This document shows, piece after piece, positions 17,532-27,371 of a stretch of DNA of 64,000 bases. The position numbers were made by a program, and so were the translations under genes. Positions within the stretch are counted from its first letter, which is position 1. Every line of letters begins with the position of its first letter. The notes under the pieces were generated by a model. The model was not told the DNA's origin, ran no database searches, and worked only from the letters and a program-made list of their open reading frames with translations. The DNA is from Candidatus Latescibacterota bacterium (GTDB lineage Bacteria > JAAXHH01), in NCBI GenBank assembly GCA_022821085.1, contig JAJEEG010000006.1, positions 620,001 to 684,000 of the forward strand, given 5' to 3'.

Positions 17532-17963
17532 ATGCAAATTGAAACGATCACATTCCTTGCCGCGATCACGGGCTATGCCGGATTAACCGCGAACATGGTC
17601 CTGGTGGCCGCTGACCGCCATCGGCCGAAACACATGACGCCGGTCGCGCTGATCGTCTTCGCCCATGTTCTGATGGTCTGGCAGTTCCGGTACGATTGGG
17701 AGATCGCCCAGGCGACTAGAAACGGATATGCGGGGTTCGTTATATTCCATGCCGCGTTGCTCGGTATCCTGGCCGCCCCGCTGGCCGGGCACCCCTGGGC
17801 GAAGCGGCTCGTGGCCTTCTCGTTCCTCGTCGCCGCCATGGGGGCCAGCGGCGCCGTTATGCGTTACGATGAAGTAGCGGTCTACCGCCTGCCCGTTTTC
17901 GTATGCGATCTCGTCGGCCTTTCCGCGCTGGCTTACTGGATATTCAGACGGTCCAGACCTTAG
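17532..17963 (+). CDS. small integral membrane protein, unknown function
   Basis: 143 residues, four predicted membrane helices (about 5-26, 36-55, 66-88 and 95-140 with a break). It starts at ATG 17532; the longer frame upstream is not hydrophobic and lacks a ribosome site. No family motif is recognised. It ends 12 bp before the PhyH-type gene and probably shares its transcript. The 277-bp gap upstream holds the minus-facing terminator and otherwise nothing clear. Confidence 0.65.
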   Translation: MQIETITFLAAITGYAGLTANMVLVAADRHRPKHMTPVALIVFAHVLMVWQFRYDWEIAQATRNGYAGFVIFHAALLGILAAPLAGHPWAKRLVAFSFLVAAMGASGAVMRYDEVAVYRLPVFVCDLVGLSALAYWIFRRSRP

Positions 17964-17975
17964 GAGGAATCCGCA

Positions 17976-18794
17976 ATGATGAGCCTGGCTGAACAGAAGG
18001 CCTTTTTCGAGGAAGAGGGATACCTGGTCGTCGAGGGCCTGCTGTCGGAAGACGAGCTGGCCGCATGCCGCGAGGAAATCGAACGCCTGCACCGGCTGTC
18101 GGCGGAACTCGAGTCCGCCGGCGATCCGGCATCGTCGCGTTTCCAGCGCGAACCTTATGCAGAAGGCGCGAACCGACCGGACGGCCTGCCCGTGCTGAGG
18201 AAAATCGAAAACACGCGGGAAATCTCGGCGTACTTTCGCGACCTCTCCGTCCATCCCGGACTGCTTCGGGTGGTGGGTGGATTGCTCGGTCCCGATCTGT
18301 TGCTGTTCCGCAGCACGCTGATGCTCAAGCCGGCTTTTCACGGTTCCGCCCACGCGCCGCACCAGGATTCGGCCTACTGGCCCATCGAACCGCCCGCGCT
18401 CGTGACCGTCAGCATCGCCCTGAACGACGCCACGACCGAAAACGGCTGTTTCAAAGTCATCCCGCGCAGCCACACCTGGGGTTTGAAAGACTGGGGACTG
18501 ATCGCGCAGGCACAGGACGCGGAACCCGCGCACGAGCGCGACCTGCAGGATGCCCACCAGGTCGAGGTGCCGCTGAACGCCGGCAGCGCGCTCTTTTTCC
18601 ACAGCCTGATGGTACACGGGTCCGGTCCCAACCGGTCCCCCCACCCACGCAATACGGCGCTTTACGCCTACTTCCCGCCCCATGTCCGCTACATCCCGGG
18701 CAAAGGCGGTCCCAGGGAGAAGACCTATCCGGTGGCGTGCGGTCTGGATGGCCGAAAGACCTTCACGCTGGAGACCGCGGGTCAGCAGGTTTAG
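17976..18794 (+). CDS. phytanoyl-CoA dioxygenase (PhyH) family protein
   Basis: Fe(II)/2-oxoglutarate dioxygenase of the PhyH family, 272 residues. HAPHQDSAYW supplies metal ligands His129 and Asp131, LMVHGSGPNRS gives the distal His, and the following Arg (HPRNTALYAYF) binds 2-oxoglutarate. The N-terminal FFEEEGYLVVEGLLSEDEL is the classic PhyH opening. A strong aggagg lies 8 nt before the ATG. PhyH homologues act on varied substrates; this one cannot be assigned. Its partner upstream is a small membrane protein. Confidence 0.9.
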   Translation: MMSLAEQKAFFEEEGYLVVEGLLSEDELAACREEIERLHRLSAELESAGDPASSRFQREPYAEGANRPDGLPVLRKIENTREISAYFRDLSVHPGLLRVVGGLLGPDLLLFRSTLMLKPAFHGSAHAPHQDSAYWPIEPPALVTVSIALNDATTENGCFKVIPRSHTWGLKDWGLIAQAQDAEPAHERDLQDAHQVEVPLNAGSALFFHSLMVHGSGPNRSPHPRNTALYAYFPPHVRYIPGKGGPREKTYPVACGLDGRKTFTLETAGQQV

Positions 18795-18926
18795 GCCGGA
18801 CCGGGTGCACCTTCCCATTTTGCAACAAAAAAAAGTGAATTACACTTCCGCTCGAAATAATAATAAACTATATAGTAACTATACATCCGGTTTAATGATG
18901 GCATCCCGGCTACCGCACCGGCTGCC

Positions 18927-18982
18927 GTTCCTGCACGCACCTGATCCTGCACGCACCTGTTCCTGCACGCACCTGTTCCTGA
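18927..18982. repeat. 16-bp tandem repeat, 3.5 copies, intergenic
   Basis: Units of gttcctgcacgcacct repeat at a 16-bp period ahead of the small gene at 19014. The AT-rich stretch just before it (18835-18900, including tatagtaactata at about 18870) looks like a promoter zone but gives no confident -35/-10 pair. Confidence 0.85.
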
Positions 18983-19013
18983 GACCAGACTGCACCGAAT
19001 CGGGAGAGCATTC

Positions 19014-19184
19014 ATGCGAAACACGGAAGCGCAAGAGACCAACGAGGTACTGAATGAACTGCGTGGCGAGCTCCAAGAGGTGGTCATCCTGTTGTCGACA
19101 ATCGCCAGGCACATCGACGACTTTCGTTACGAGACCCACAAGTTGAACCGGTATCTGCGCAACATCCCGCGCGAAGAACAGTAG
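19014..19184 (+). CDS. 56-residue helical small protein
   Basis: ATG 19014, TAG ending at 19184, with gggagag 7 nt upstream. The protein is rich in Glu, Leu and Arg and reads as two amphipathic helices (NEVLNELRGELQEVVILLST and HIDDFRYETHKLNRYLRN) with heptad-like spacing, so it may form a coiled coil. It has no membrane segment or Cys. It lies 32 bp upstream of comB on the same strand. I do not recognise it. Confidence 0.55.
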   Translation: MRNTEAQETNEVLNELRGELQEVVILLSTIARHIDDFRYETHKLNRYLRNIPREEQ

Positions 19185-19216
19185 AGCGTCTGGGCCAGCC
19201 TAACCGCGAGCTTGCG

Positions 19217-19963
19217 ATGTACTATGACCAGGGTTCGTTCGATATCCGATGTGAGTGGGGCCTGGAGGGGCTTCAGGAACTGCTGCCCGCCAGCAGGGCC
19301 GTGGTCATCGTCGACGTCCTGTCGTTTACCACCAGTGTGGACATCGCGGCGGGAAACGGCGCGCTGGTCTACCCTTTCCGCAGCAAGGACCAGACGGCGG
19401 CGGCCTACGCCAGGTCTCGGGATGCGCTGATGGCCAATGCCACCCGGGAATTCGAAGGGGGCGGCTACTCGCTGTCCCCCTCCTCCTTGCTGGACATACC
19501 AGCCGGCACCGCGCTTGTTTTGCCCTCTCCCAACGGATCTACACTTTCCCTGTCGACCGGTGATATCCCCACATTCGCCGGCTGTATCCGGAACGCAACG
19601 GCCCTTGCCGGCGTATTGCGGCAATACGAAACCGGTATCAGTATCATCGCCGCGGGAGAGCGCTGGAAGCAACAACAGACCCTCAGGCCCGCGATCGAGG
19701 ATCTGATCGGCGCAGGGGCCGTCATTCATGCGCTGGATGGCACCCGTTCGCCGGAAGCCGAAACTGCCGCTCGCGTTTTCGAGGCGTTCAGGGACGACCT
19801 GAAATCGGTCCTTTGCACATCGGGGTCCGGCAAGGAGTTGATCGGCAGGGGTTTCGCGGCTGATGTGCGGCTTGCCGCGGCTTTGGACGCGAGCCGTTGC
19901 GTACCGGTGTTGAAAGACGGAGCGTACCGGTCGTATCACGTACCCGGCAGCTCCGATGCGTGA
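19217..19963 (+). CDS. comB: ComB-type 2-phosphosulfolactate phosphatase
   Basis: Mg-dependent phosphatase of the ComB family (248 residues, normal length). In coenzyme M biosynthesis it dephosphorylates 2-phosphosulfolactate, but bacterial homologues without CoM are common and their substrate is uncertain. Signature stretches: VVIVDVLSFTTSVDIA, LVLPSPNGSTLS, IIAAGERW, and LCTSGSGKELIGRGF. It converges on the C45 peptidase with 11 bp between stops. Confidence 0.88.
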   Translation: MYYDQGSFDIRCEWGLEGLQELLPASRAVVIVDVLSFTTSVDIAAGNGALVYPFRSKDQTAAAYARSRDALMANATREFEGGGYSLSPSSLLDIPAGTALVLPSPNGSTLSLSTGDIPTFAGCIRNATALAGVLRQYETGISIIAAGERWKQQQTLRPAIEDLIGAGAVIHALDGTRSPEAETAARVFEAFRDDLKSVLCTSGSGKELIGRGFAADVRLAAALDASRCVPVLKDGAYRSYHVPGSSDA

Positions 19964-19974
19964 TAGCGGATGCC

Positions 19975-21006
19975 TCACACTTCGTACGCCTGCCACGTAC
20001 CCAGGCAGCCGTGGCCGCGCCGCACGTGAAGCAGCCGTTTTCCGGGTTCGGCGATGTACCCGGAAATCGAATGCATCCCGACCGCGCCGTGCCGGCAGAT
20101 CCCGCCGGGATCATTTTCGTGATCGGCCAGGATTTCTTTGATCGTGTCGACGGTGATCGTCCCCCAACGCGCCTCGACAAGCTGCCGGATGCGGTCCAGG
20201 CGGGGACAGGAATCCGGCAGGTGTCCGGTCTCGTGAGCGGCGAACGCGGGGGTCAGGTAGTGGTTGGTATGCAGGCAGGCGTCGGGATGGGCGTCCCGAT
20301 GCAGGGCTATCCCCTCGGGCCGTATTTCCACGGTATCGATATGTCCCTGTCCGTCGCACAACACCAGGTTGGCGGCCGAACAGGCAGGGTGCCTGGAAAG
20401 TAGCTCCACGCAGTCTGAGGCCGTCCGCTGCTCCAGGACCAGGCGCTTGATCGGGTAATGGGGCAGTCCCATCCGCCAGGTACATCCGTAGAGGGCATTG
20501 GCGAAATGGGCCACGCCGTGCTCGTTCATCCCTGAATAGCCCAGCTGGCCGGCAAAGGTGAACATCAGTGCCCGGGGCCGGCCGTCGTCGGGTCTTACAC
20601 GCAACAGCAGCGCCACGTCGGCGTATTCCGGTTCGAGATCCTGGTTCTGTCCCGCCAGCGTGTTTCCATCGGCTGTGGCCGACCGTGTCAGCGCGAAGGC
20701 GGTGCAGGCCCCGACCGTCTGTTGCGCGGCCTCGGCGCGGGCCTGGCAAAGCACCGCTTCCTCCAGGCTGATGCCCGCGCCCGCCGCCAGCCCTCTCACC
20801 TCTTCCGAGAAGGCCGGACTCATGCGCTCCATCAGGGGCCAGAAACCCATGGCGTTCCGGCACAGCGCATCCCGGGACAGCCCGGTCAACCGGTCGATCC
20901 ATCGCAGGTACTTCCGGACGAGACCGGCGGCCTGCGCGCCGTGCTGATAGCCCATCTCGTAACCGGTGCCCGCGACTTCGATCAGCGGGAATGTGTGATC
21001 AGGCAT
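19975..21006 (-). CDS. C45-family autoproteolytic acyltransferase/hydrolase
   Basis: Ntn-hydrolase related to acyl-CoA:6-aminopenicillanic acid acyltransferase. The precursor is cleaved before a Cys that becomes the nucleophile; here the site is VGACTAF with Cys101. Family blocks NTLAGQNQD (oxyanion region), GMNEHGVA and TNHYL are present. I start at ATG 21006, with aagga 4 nt upstream, because MPDHTFPLIEVAGTGYEMGYQHG is where conserved sequence begins. The natural substrate in bacteria is unknown; it may hydrolyse N-acyl compounds. It follows the addA-like gene at 17 bp. Confidence 0.88.
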   Translation of the reverse strand: MPDHTFPLIEVAGTGYEMGYQHGAQAAGLVRKYLRWIDRLTGLSRDALCRNAMGFWPLMERMSPAFSEEVRGLAAGAGISLEEAVLCQARAEAAQQTVGACTAFALTRSATADGNTLAGQNQDLEPEYADVALLLRVRPDDGRPRALMFTFAGQLGYSGMNEHGVAHFANALYGCTWRMGLPHYPIKRLVLEQRTASDCVELLSRHPACSAANLVLCDGQGHIDTVEIRPEGIALHRDAHPDACLHTNHYLTPAFAAHETGHLPDSCPRLDRIRQLVEARWGTITVDTIKEILADHENDPGGICRHGAVGMHSISGYIAEPGKRLLHVRRGHGCLGTWQAYEV

Positions 21007-21023
21007 GGTTTCCTTACCGCGTT

Positions 21024-24000
21024 TCAACGCGAGTCCCCCGTAAACGTCCACGTCCGCCAACCCTGCAGCATCGGGAAATAGAGACCCAGGCTGACTGGCC
21101 CCGATTCCAACGACTGTAAAACGCCTGCGTAGCCTTCCAGCTGGCTCCTGTACCGCTGCTGTTCGTTATCCAGGAAACCCTCGAGATCCCCGCCGGTATG
21201 GGCGCTGGTCTTGTAATCGATGATCCAGCGCGTTCCTTCGAACACGAACGTCCGGTCCACGACGTATTGTCGGGGCCGGCTGTCGAGAACCGTGGTAAGG
21301 GCAAGCTCTCTTTCGTCCTGCGGGTGGCGGGACAGGATCCAGCGTCCTCTTTCGTCGGCGACCGTGTTCGCCAGGGCGGACAACGCTCTTGAAACCGCCT
21401 CGTCCAGCTTTTCGCCGGCCAGTCCTTCCTGCCGGAGCGCCGTGCGAAGCGTATCCTCGCTGAATCCCAGGCGATCCGGCGCGTACATGCGCTGCAGCAT
21501 CTGGTGCACGACGATACCCACCCGCCGCTGAAGTTCGGTTACCCACTCGAAGGTGGGATGTCCCGACTCGTCACTATCGGGATCCGACGGATCGTAGAGC
21601 GGTTTGAAGTCGATGTCTTCGGGCGGTGGCGCGGGCGTCCAGCCTGTGACCAGGCGGCGGAGCGGCACGCCCCGGGGCTTCGCCGCGGCCGCGTCGCGTT
21701 CCGGGTCTTTCCCTTCGTAGTCCTTCAGTGCTTCCATGAACTCCGGCTCCACGGCGTGCCAGATCCTTGCCAGCAGCGTCCGAGAAGCCGGCGGCTTCAG
21801 GGATTCGTTCTCCGGATCGGACAGGGCGTGCCCGAGCAGATGCAGGCATTTCCGGGCCCTGGTGGCAGCCACGTAGAGCAGCCGGGTCCTCTCGTTTTCG
21901 CGCTTTTGCGATACAATGCGCGCCAGGTAGGCGTAGAGCGGGTCCTTTTCGCCGCCGGTGGGGCGAATTGGCGCCAGCAGAAGCCGGGACCGGCCGCCGC
22001 GGACGTATTCGTGCCACATGAGCAACCTCGGGTCCTCCGCTCGCGGAAGGCGGCCCAGGCCGGGCAGGATGACCGTGTCGAACTCCAGGCCCTTGGCCCG
22101 GTGAATGGTCAGCAGCTGCACGTCCCCCGCGGCTTCCATGTCGGAAGGCGCAAAAAGGCGCGCGACGTCATCGGCAAAGGCCTTCTCGTCCGGGATCCCC
22201 AGGCCGTCCTGAACCCGTTCCAGGAGATCGAGAAAAGCGGTGGCGTCTTCGCGTTCGGTCCGGGTTTCCAGGCAGGCCGGTCCGCCCAGCGCGGTCCAGA
22301 CGCCTTCCACCAGCCGGCGGATGGGCAACCTGGCGTGGAGGGCGAACGCATCGGCGAGTACGGGCATCATGCGGCCAATCCTGGATCGGCCGTCCGAAGA
22401 CAGCCGCTCCCGCCGCTCACGGTCCCGCAGTAGGTCCCACACGGCGGACGAGGCGTCGCTCCCGGCCAGGGTCTCGAGGTCCGCCAGGGTGAGGCCGCAC
22501 CACGGCGCGCGCAGTACGGCGAGCCAGGCCAGCCGGTCGCTGGGATGCAGGAGCGCCCGCGTGAGGGCCAGCAGGTCCCGCACCACCGGACGGTCCCCCA
22601 GGGCGTCGATCTCCACGGCGCGGAATCTGATCCCGTTTCTTCTCAGGACGGAAACGATGCCGGCCAGATGACCGCGGGCCTGGACCAGTACGGCGATGTT
22701 CTCGTCCGGTCGTCGCGCCTGCGCCTCGGCGATAATCTCGACAACGCGTTCGGCTTCGGCCTCCTGGTCGCGGGCGAGGAAGGGATGGAAGCGGACGCAG
22801 CTGTCGGGATGGTCGGCCTTGAACGCCTCGGAGGGTTCGTAGGTCACCGCGCCGGACAGGATGTCCTCGCTAAGGGGGAATGCGTCGCGCAACACGCGGT
22901 TCACCCAGTCCACGACGCGTGGATGGGAGCGGAAATTCACCGAGAGCGCGAGGGGGACGGGGCGGATGGCGCCTATCCCGTGCTGCCGGGCCTGAAGAAA
23001 AAGCCCCACTTCCGCTTCGCGAAACCCGTAGATCGACTGCATGGGATCGCCCACCAGGAACAGCGTCCGGCCATCATCCGGGCGCCAGTCCCTGATCAGG
23101 CGGATGAGCAGGCCGTACTGGCTCTGGGAGGTGTCCTGGAACTCGTCGATGAGCAGGTGCATGATACGATCGTCCAGGCTCCGGGCCAGGTCGGTGGGCG
23201 CTTCGTCCGGACCCAGCGCGTCCCGCGCGCCGATGCCGATCTCCGTGAAGTCGACGCATCCCTCTTCCTGGAATACGAGCCTGAGCTGTTCCACCGCCAC
23301 GGGCAGCAGGAGGAGCAGCGCGTTCAGAACGTCCCACTGCCTTTCGTCGAAACGCGGAGCGGGCAGTGTACGCAATTCATGCAACGATTCGGCGGTTCCC
23401 GGGGGCAGGTCGATGCGGGCAAGTCGTTCCCCTGCGTCGCGTCCGGCGTCGGTCGGCGGGAATCCATGGTTGACGTTCAGGGCCTTGCGGCGGGTCCCCC
23501 GCCCGGTCAGGAACATCTCCGCGATGCCGATCCAGCTGGGGAGAGACTCGGCATGCGATCCCGGAAATCCGGTCATCTCGTGACAAGCGCCGATCACACT
23601 CTCCCGGTCCCTCGCAACCAGATTCGATGCCGCGAAACGGGCGAGGGCGGCGGTTTCGACCCTGAAGTGCTCAGGGAATCCGTCACGGACCTCTTCCAGG
23701 GCGCTTTCGATGACCTCCCCAAGGGAGGACTCCAGGTCGGCGCGCAGCGCTTCGGGATCGTGGAACGCTAAGGCATCGCCGGCCGCCTCGGCATCGCTCT
23801 CTGTGCCGGCATCGCCCATCGCACCGGCGTCGCTCGCCGCACCGGCATCGCCCTCTGTGGCGATCTGGCCCTCTGTGGCGGTCTGGCCCTCTGTGGCGGT
23901 CTGGCCCACTGTGGCGGGTCCGGCGATCGCCGGAGGTTCACGTAACGCACCGTGGTGACCACGATGAGCCACGTGGCGCATCCACTGGTCCCTGGTGCCC

Positions 24001-24587
24001 AGCATGACGCTCAGCAGTTGCTCGACTCTTCCGAAGTGATTGTCCAGGTGGGCAAGCAGGACGGCTACGGCTCCGGATACCTCCTGAGGCGCCCCTTCGG
24101 CATCCAGCATGGATACCGTCCGGCGGGCCGCGCGCGCGTACAGGTGTCCCGCGTCATCCACCGGCCGGAGCGCCGCGCCCATGCGGGAGACCCAGGGCAT
24201 CCTGCGCACCAGCATGGCGCAGAGCGAGTCGATCGTCTGGATGCGCAGGCGTGCCGGATGCTCGGCCAACCGCCAGTCCAGCCGGTCGTTTTGGGCAACG
24301 GCTTCCCGCGCGAGCTGCCAGGTGTGGGCTTCGTGCGGCGTCGCGGGCCGTGGTCCGGAGGCGCCTGCCAGGGCCGCGACGATGCGATGGCGCATCTCCG
24401 CGGCCGCCTTGCGAGTAAAGGTAATGGCCACGACGGCCTCTGGCCGGTCCACTCGTGCCAGCAGGGCCAGGAACCGCTGGATGAGCAGTTCGGTCTTGCC
24501 GGACCCCGCGGGCGCCTGGACGATGAACGACCGGGCAGGGTCGAGCGCCTCGAGACGTTGCTTCTGGTCCGCTGCAGGTTCAACCAC
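21024..24587 (-). CDS. UvrD/RecB-type helicase-nuclease, AddA-like
   Basis: Superfamily 1A helicase with a C-terminal PD-(D/E)xK nuclease, acting in double-strand-break repair as partner of the next gene. Visible motifs: Q-motif/Walker A APAGSGKTELL, Ia TFTRKAAAEM, II LIDEFQDTSQSQ, III FLVGDPMQSIYGFRE, V AKGLEFDTVILPGLG, VI LYVAATRARKCL, and nuclease DRTFVFEGTRWIIDYKTS. About 1188 residues, normal. Ribosome site ggagg sits 6 nt before GTG 24587 and directly against ATG 24593, so I prefer GTG; either overlaps the upstream gene. A satellite-coded insert (TEGQTATEGQ...DAGAASDAG) sits near residue 235. Confidence 0.88.
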   Translation of the reverse strand: MVEPAADQKQRLEALDPARSFIVQAPAGSGKTELLIQRFLALLARVDRPEAVVAITFTRKAAAEMRHRIVAALAGASGPRPATPHEAHTWQLAREAVAQNDRLDWRLAEHPARLRIQTIDSLCAMLVRRMPWVSRMGAALRPVDDAGHLYARAARRTVSMLDAEGAPQEVSGAVAVLLAHLDNHFGRVEQLLSVMLGTRDQWMRHVAHRGHHGALREPPAIAGPATVGQTATEGQTATEGQIATEGDAGAASDAGAMGDAGTESDAEAAGDALAFHDPEALRADLESSLGEVIESALEEVRDGFPEHFRVETAALARFAASNLVARDRESVIGACHEMTGFPGSHAESLPSWIGIAEMFLTGRGTRRKALNVNHGFPPTDAGRDAGERLARIDLPPGTAESLHELRTLPAPRFDERQWDVLNALLLLLPVAVEQLRLVFQEEGCVDFTEIGIGARDALGPDEAPTDLARSLDDRIMHLLIDEFQDTSQSQYGLLIRLIRDWRPDDGRTLFLVGDPMQSIYGFREAEVGLFLQARQHGIGAIRPVPLALSVNFRSHPRVVDWVNRVLRDAFPLSEDILSGAVTYEPSEAFKADHPDSCVRFHPFLARDQEAEAERVVEIIAEAQARRPDENIAVLVQARGHLAGIVSVLRRNGIRFRAVEIDALGDRPVVRDLLALTRALLHPSDRLAWLAVLRAPWCGLTLADLETLAGSDASSAVWDLLRDRERRERLSSDGRSRIGRMMPVLADAFALHARLPIRRLVEGVWTALGGPACLETRTEREDATAFLDLLERVQDGLGIPDEKAFADDVARLFAPSDMEAAGDVQLLTIHRAKGLEFDTVILPGLGRLPRAEDPRLLMWHEYVRGGRSRLLLAPIRPTGGEKDPLYAYLARIVSQKRENERTRLLYVAATRARKCLHLLGHALSDPENESLKPPASRTLLARIWHAVEPEFMEALKDYEGKDPERDAAAAKPRGVPLRRLVTGWTPAPPPEDIDFKPLYDPSDPDSDESGHPTFEWVTELQRRVGIVVHQMLQRMYAPDRLGFSEDTLRTALRQEGLAGEKLDEAVSRALSALANTVADERGRWILSRHPQDERELALTTVLDSRPRQYVVDRTFVFEGTRWIIDYKTSAHTGGDLEGFLDNEQQRYRSQLEGYAGVLQSLESGPVSLGLYFPMLQGWRTWTFTGDSR
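23851..23920. repeat. 18-bp satellite inside addA-like gene
   Basis: Three near-identical 18-base units (23851-23868, 23869-23886, 23887-23904) and a diverged fourth. They encode the Ala-Thr-Val/Glu-Gly-Gln type repeats in a poorly conserved part of the helicase; the acidic continuation (23760-23850) looks like a more decayed repeat. Confidence 0.9.
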
Positions 24588-27243
24588 GGTCATCCTCCGG
24601 TTGCTGCGCTTCCCGCGGTTCCTCCAGTTCCACCATCCCCTGGCTGATCCGGCACAGGGACGGCAGTTCGCAGTACCGGCAGGTCTTTGCGGGGTCCTTG
24701 GGATCCACGTGCGCCCGGCCCTCCCGGAAGTCGCGGCCGAGTTCATTCAGCACCGCCCGCCAGGCGTCTATGATCTGCGCGATCGGCAGCTGCCCTTCCG
24801 GTACCCGGACCCCCGGCGCGATATCCGGGGTTTCGGCCAGCCCCCTGAATCCCAGGTAACCCGTCCGCAGCCTGGCGAACAGGACGGCGGCCACATCGGC
24901 TTCCGTGGAAACGGCGTATATGGGCAACTGGGGTTCGTCCGGTCTCGCGCCCGCCCAGTCGGCGGGACCGCATTCCCCGGACTTGTAGTCCACGATGACC
25001 AGCTTGCCGTCCTCCAGGCGGTCCACCCGGTCCACCTGGATTTTCACCTCGACGCCGCCGACCTCCACCGACCGTCTCTCCTCCTGGTCGACCACCGTGA
25101 AGGGTTGCCGCTGCCGTTCCAGCCCCATCCAGTCTCTGATGATGCGCACTACCCTGGCCTGCTCGATTTCCGCAAGACGGGGATTGCGCCGGAACCGGCC
25201 GCCCAGGATCCTCCGAACCTCGGGTTCCACGTGCCCGCGTATCAGATCCGTCAGCCCTTGTTCCGTCACCGCGAGCAGATGCCCGTGAGACTTCAGCCGT
25301 CCCCAGACCCTTTCGAGGACGCGGTGCAGGAGCCTTCCCCGGTCAAGCGCATTCAGGCCGGGTTCAGGCTCCTCGAGTGCCCTGGCACCCAGCCGAAGTT
25401 CGGCAAAGGCCTTGAACGGGCAGGCCGCCTGGAGCTTGAACAGGAAGGTCCCGCCCCTGAGCGCCGCGTCACCGCATGCCGGACCGTAGTGGTCGTCCAT
25501 CACCTCCAGCGCGGAAGCGGTGGAGATCCCCTCCCCGTCGCCGGGTGAAGGCGGGATCCCCAGGACCGCGGCCGAGGTTTCGGGCAGCATGCCAACGAGC
25601 GGACTGACGGCCAGGTCCGCATCCTCTTCCCGCTCGGGATAGCTGACGACAACGGAAGGCGCGGACGAGAGAAGGCGTCCGGTAAGCAACCGGGTGAACT
25701 CGAGCTCCCGAATCGGCGACGACCCGGGCAGGTCGTACTGGCGCTGAAGGCGTACCGGAATGAACGGGTCAGGCACGGGATCCGCCGGCCAGGCGCCGTC
25801 GTGCAGGCCCATCAGCCAGAGCCGGTCGAAACGGAGGCCGGAGCTCTCGAAAACGCCCAGGATCTGGACGGGGGCCGGCGCGGATTCCGGTTGAAACTGC
25901 CTGGCCGTAGACAGGTTCCTCAGCACGTCCACCGCCTCGTGGAGCGGAATGAGCCCGAACACGTCGTCCAGATTGGCCAGATTGGAAAGCAACTCGCGCC
26001 ATACTTCAAGGGTCTGGTATTCGATACTGTCGAGCGTGCGGTCTCCGGGCCAACCGATGTCGTGAAGGAAAGCGGAAAGGGCCGGCGCCCAGTCGCTGGG
26101 CAGCCGCGAAACCTGAAGCGTTTTGTACTTTTCCGACCAGGTTTCGAGGAGCGTCACGAGTCCGGGACACCCGCCGTTGCCCCTTCGTTGCCGGACCAGA
26201 TCGATCACATCCGAAAGGGACACTTCCAGCGCTCCGACGGCACGCAGGTCCGCGTCCAGCAAGGCCCGGCCGGTCATTTCCTCCGCGGCCCCGGGCAGAA
26301 AGGGGGATCGCAGCACGCGGCCGGCGCGTTCGACGGCGAGATCCCCGGGGTCGGTTCCGAGAAACAGGAACGCCGTCTGGATAACGGGATGTTCATCGAG
26401 CGGCCGCCCGAGGGAAATGTTGAAACACCGTACCGGGTCGAGGTCCGGCCGCAATCGGTTGCGGGGGTGTAACACATCGCCGAATGCGCGCTCGATCTCG
26501 TCTCTGCGCTGGCTCAGTCCGGGCACGACGATGCCGATCCGGAACGCCGGGTCGCGCCCGTCCGGACCGCTTTCCAGGCACCGGCGCGCCCATTCGGCGG
26601 CGGCGCGGATCTCCCGGCCGGCGTCGGCAAAGCCCACGCGTACGGCGTCTCCGGCTTCATCGGTATGCGCGCGCTCCCGGACCTTCACGCCGCGTCGAAC
26701 GAGGGCGTCGATCAGGCGTTGCTGCACCGGCGAAAGCTCGAGGAATCCCGCGAATTCAGCCTCCCCGGGGACCCGTGCCGCGCCCCGGTCGATGAGGTCC
26801 GCGACAGACCCGGGCAACTCGGCGCTCGAGATCCAGCCGTTACGCCGGCAGCGTGCCTGGAACGCCCGGGCCCAGCCGAGGAAAGTCCGGGCGTCTTCGG
26901 ACGCATTCCACGCCTCGGTATCGAGCGGTATCGCCCAGCCGCACAGGCGCTCCCAGGATCGGCCGGCGGCCTCCGCCGTCGAGGGAACATCCAGCAGCGA
27001 GTTCCCGGCCATGGACCGGATGACGTCTTCCCAGATCAACCGCTCTTCGGCCGGCCGGAGCAGGCGGCCCGCCGTTGCCGGGTGATCAGAGAACAGCCCG
27101 TTCTTCCACATCTCCGCCAGCCATGCGGACAGCGGCATGATCTGAGCGGTAGGCCATGAAGCCCGTCCTGCCGACTCCTGGAAATGATCATGATCGCGAC
27201 GGAGTTCGCGTGCGAGGCGGGTGGTCGCGGTGATTACGGTCAT
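24580..27243 (-). CDS. PD-(D/E)xK exonuclease, AddB-like DNA repair protein
   Basis: 887 residues, matching the group annotated as probable DNA repair protein that pairs with AddA-like helicases. The nuclease core IQVDRVDRLEDGKLVIVDYKSG is near residue 750. Cysteines fit an AddB-type 4Fe-4S staple: one in AACPFKAFAELRLGA and three in CRYCELPSLC at the end. The N-terminal half resembles an inactive helicase fold. It overlaps the helicase gene by 8-14 bases and is the first of the pair. The upstream 363-bp gap is shared with the divergent marR. These are host repair genes rather than part of the defence island. Confidence 0.85.
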   Translation of the reverse strand: MTVITATTRLARELRRDHDHFQESAGRASWPTAQIMPLSAWLAEMWKNGLFSDHPATAGRLLRPAEERLIWEDVIRSMAGNSLLDVPSTAEAAGRSWERLCGWAIPLDTEAWNASEDARTFLGWARAFQARCRRNGWISSAELPGSVADLIDRGAARVPGEAEFAGFLELSPVQQRLIDALVRRGVKVRERAHTDEAGDAVRVGFADAGREIRAAAEWARRCLESGPDGRDPAFRIGIVVPGLSQRRDEIERAFGDVLHPRNRLRPDLDPVRCFNISLGRPLDEHPVIQTAFLFLGTDPGDLAVERAGRVLRSPFLPGAAEEMTGRALLDADLRAVGALEVSLSDVIDLVRQRRGNGGCPGLVTLLETWSEKYKTLQVSRLPSDWAPALSAFLHDIGWPGDRTLDSIEYQTLEVWRELLSNLANLDDVFGLIPLHEAVDVLRNLSTARQFQPESAPAPVQILGVFESSGLRFDRLWLMGLHDGAWPADPVPDPFIPVRLQRQYDLPGSSPIRELEFTRLLTGRLLSSAPSVVVSYPEREEDADLAVSPLVGMLPETSAAVLGIPPSPGDGEGISTASALEVMDDHYGPACGDAALRGGTFLFKLQAACPFKAFAELRLGARALEEPEPGLNALDRGRLLHRVLERVWGRLKSHGHLLAVTEQGLTDLIRGHVEPEVRRILGGRFRRNPRLAEIEQARVVRIIRDWMGLERQRQPFTVVDQEERRSVEVGGVEVKIQVDRVDRLEDGKLVIVDYKSGECGPADWAGARPDEPQLPIYAVSTEADVAAVLFARLRTGYLGFRGLAETPDIAPGVRVPEGQLPIAQIIDAWRAVLNELGRDFREGRAHVDPKDPAKTCRYCELPSLCRISQGMVELEEPREAQQPEDDRG

Positions 27244-27371
27244 TACAACATTATCCGGGTGCGTTCGTAAGGCGATCGAGGCTCAAAATCGGACGGTTTC
27301 GACCCGCATCCGAAGCCTGGAGCAGAAAATGTGGTGATATGCGCGATTTGTGGAAAGCAGTTTCTAGTTGA

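Noticed and set aside
18927-18982. CRISPR-like short repeat
   Set aside because: Units are contiguous with no spacers and only 3.5 copies; a tandem repeat. No cas genes in the window.
21024-27243. AddAB-like pair as a phage-defence system
   Set aside because: Composition matches the host core and the genes fit general recombination repair.
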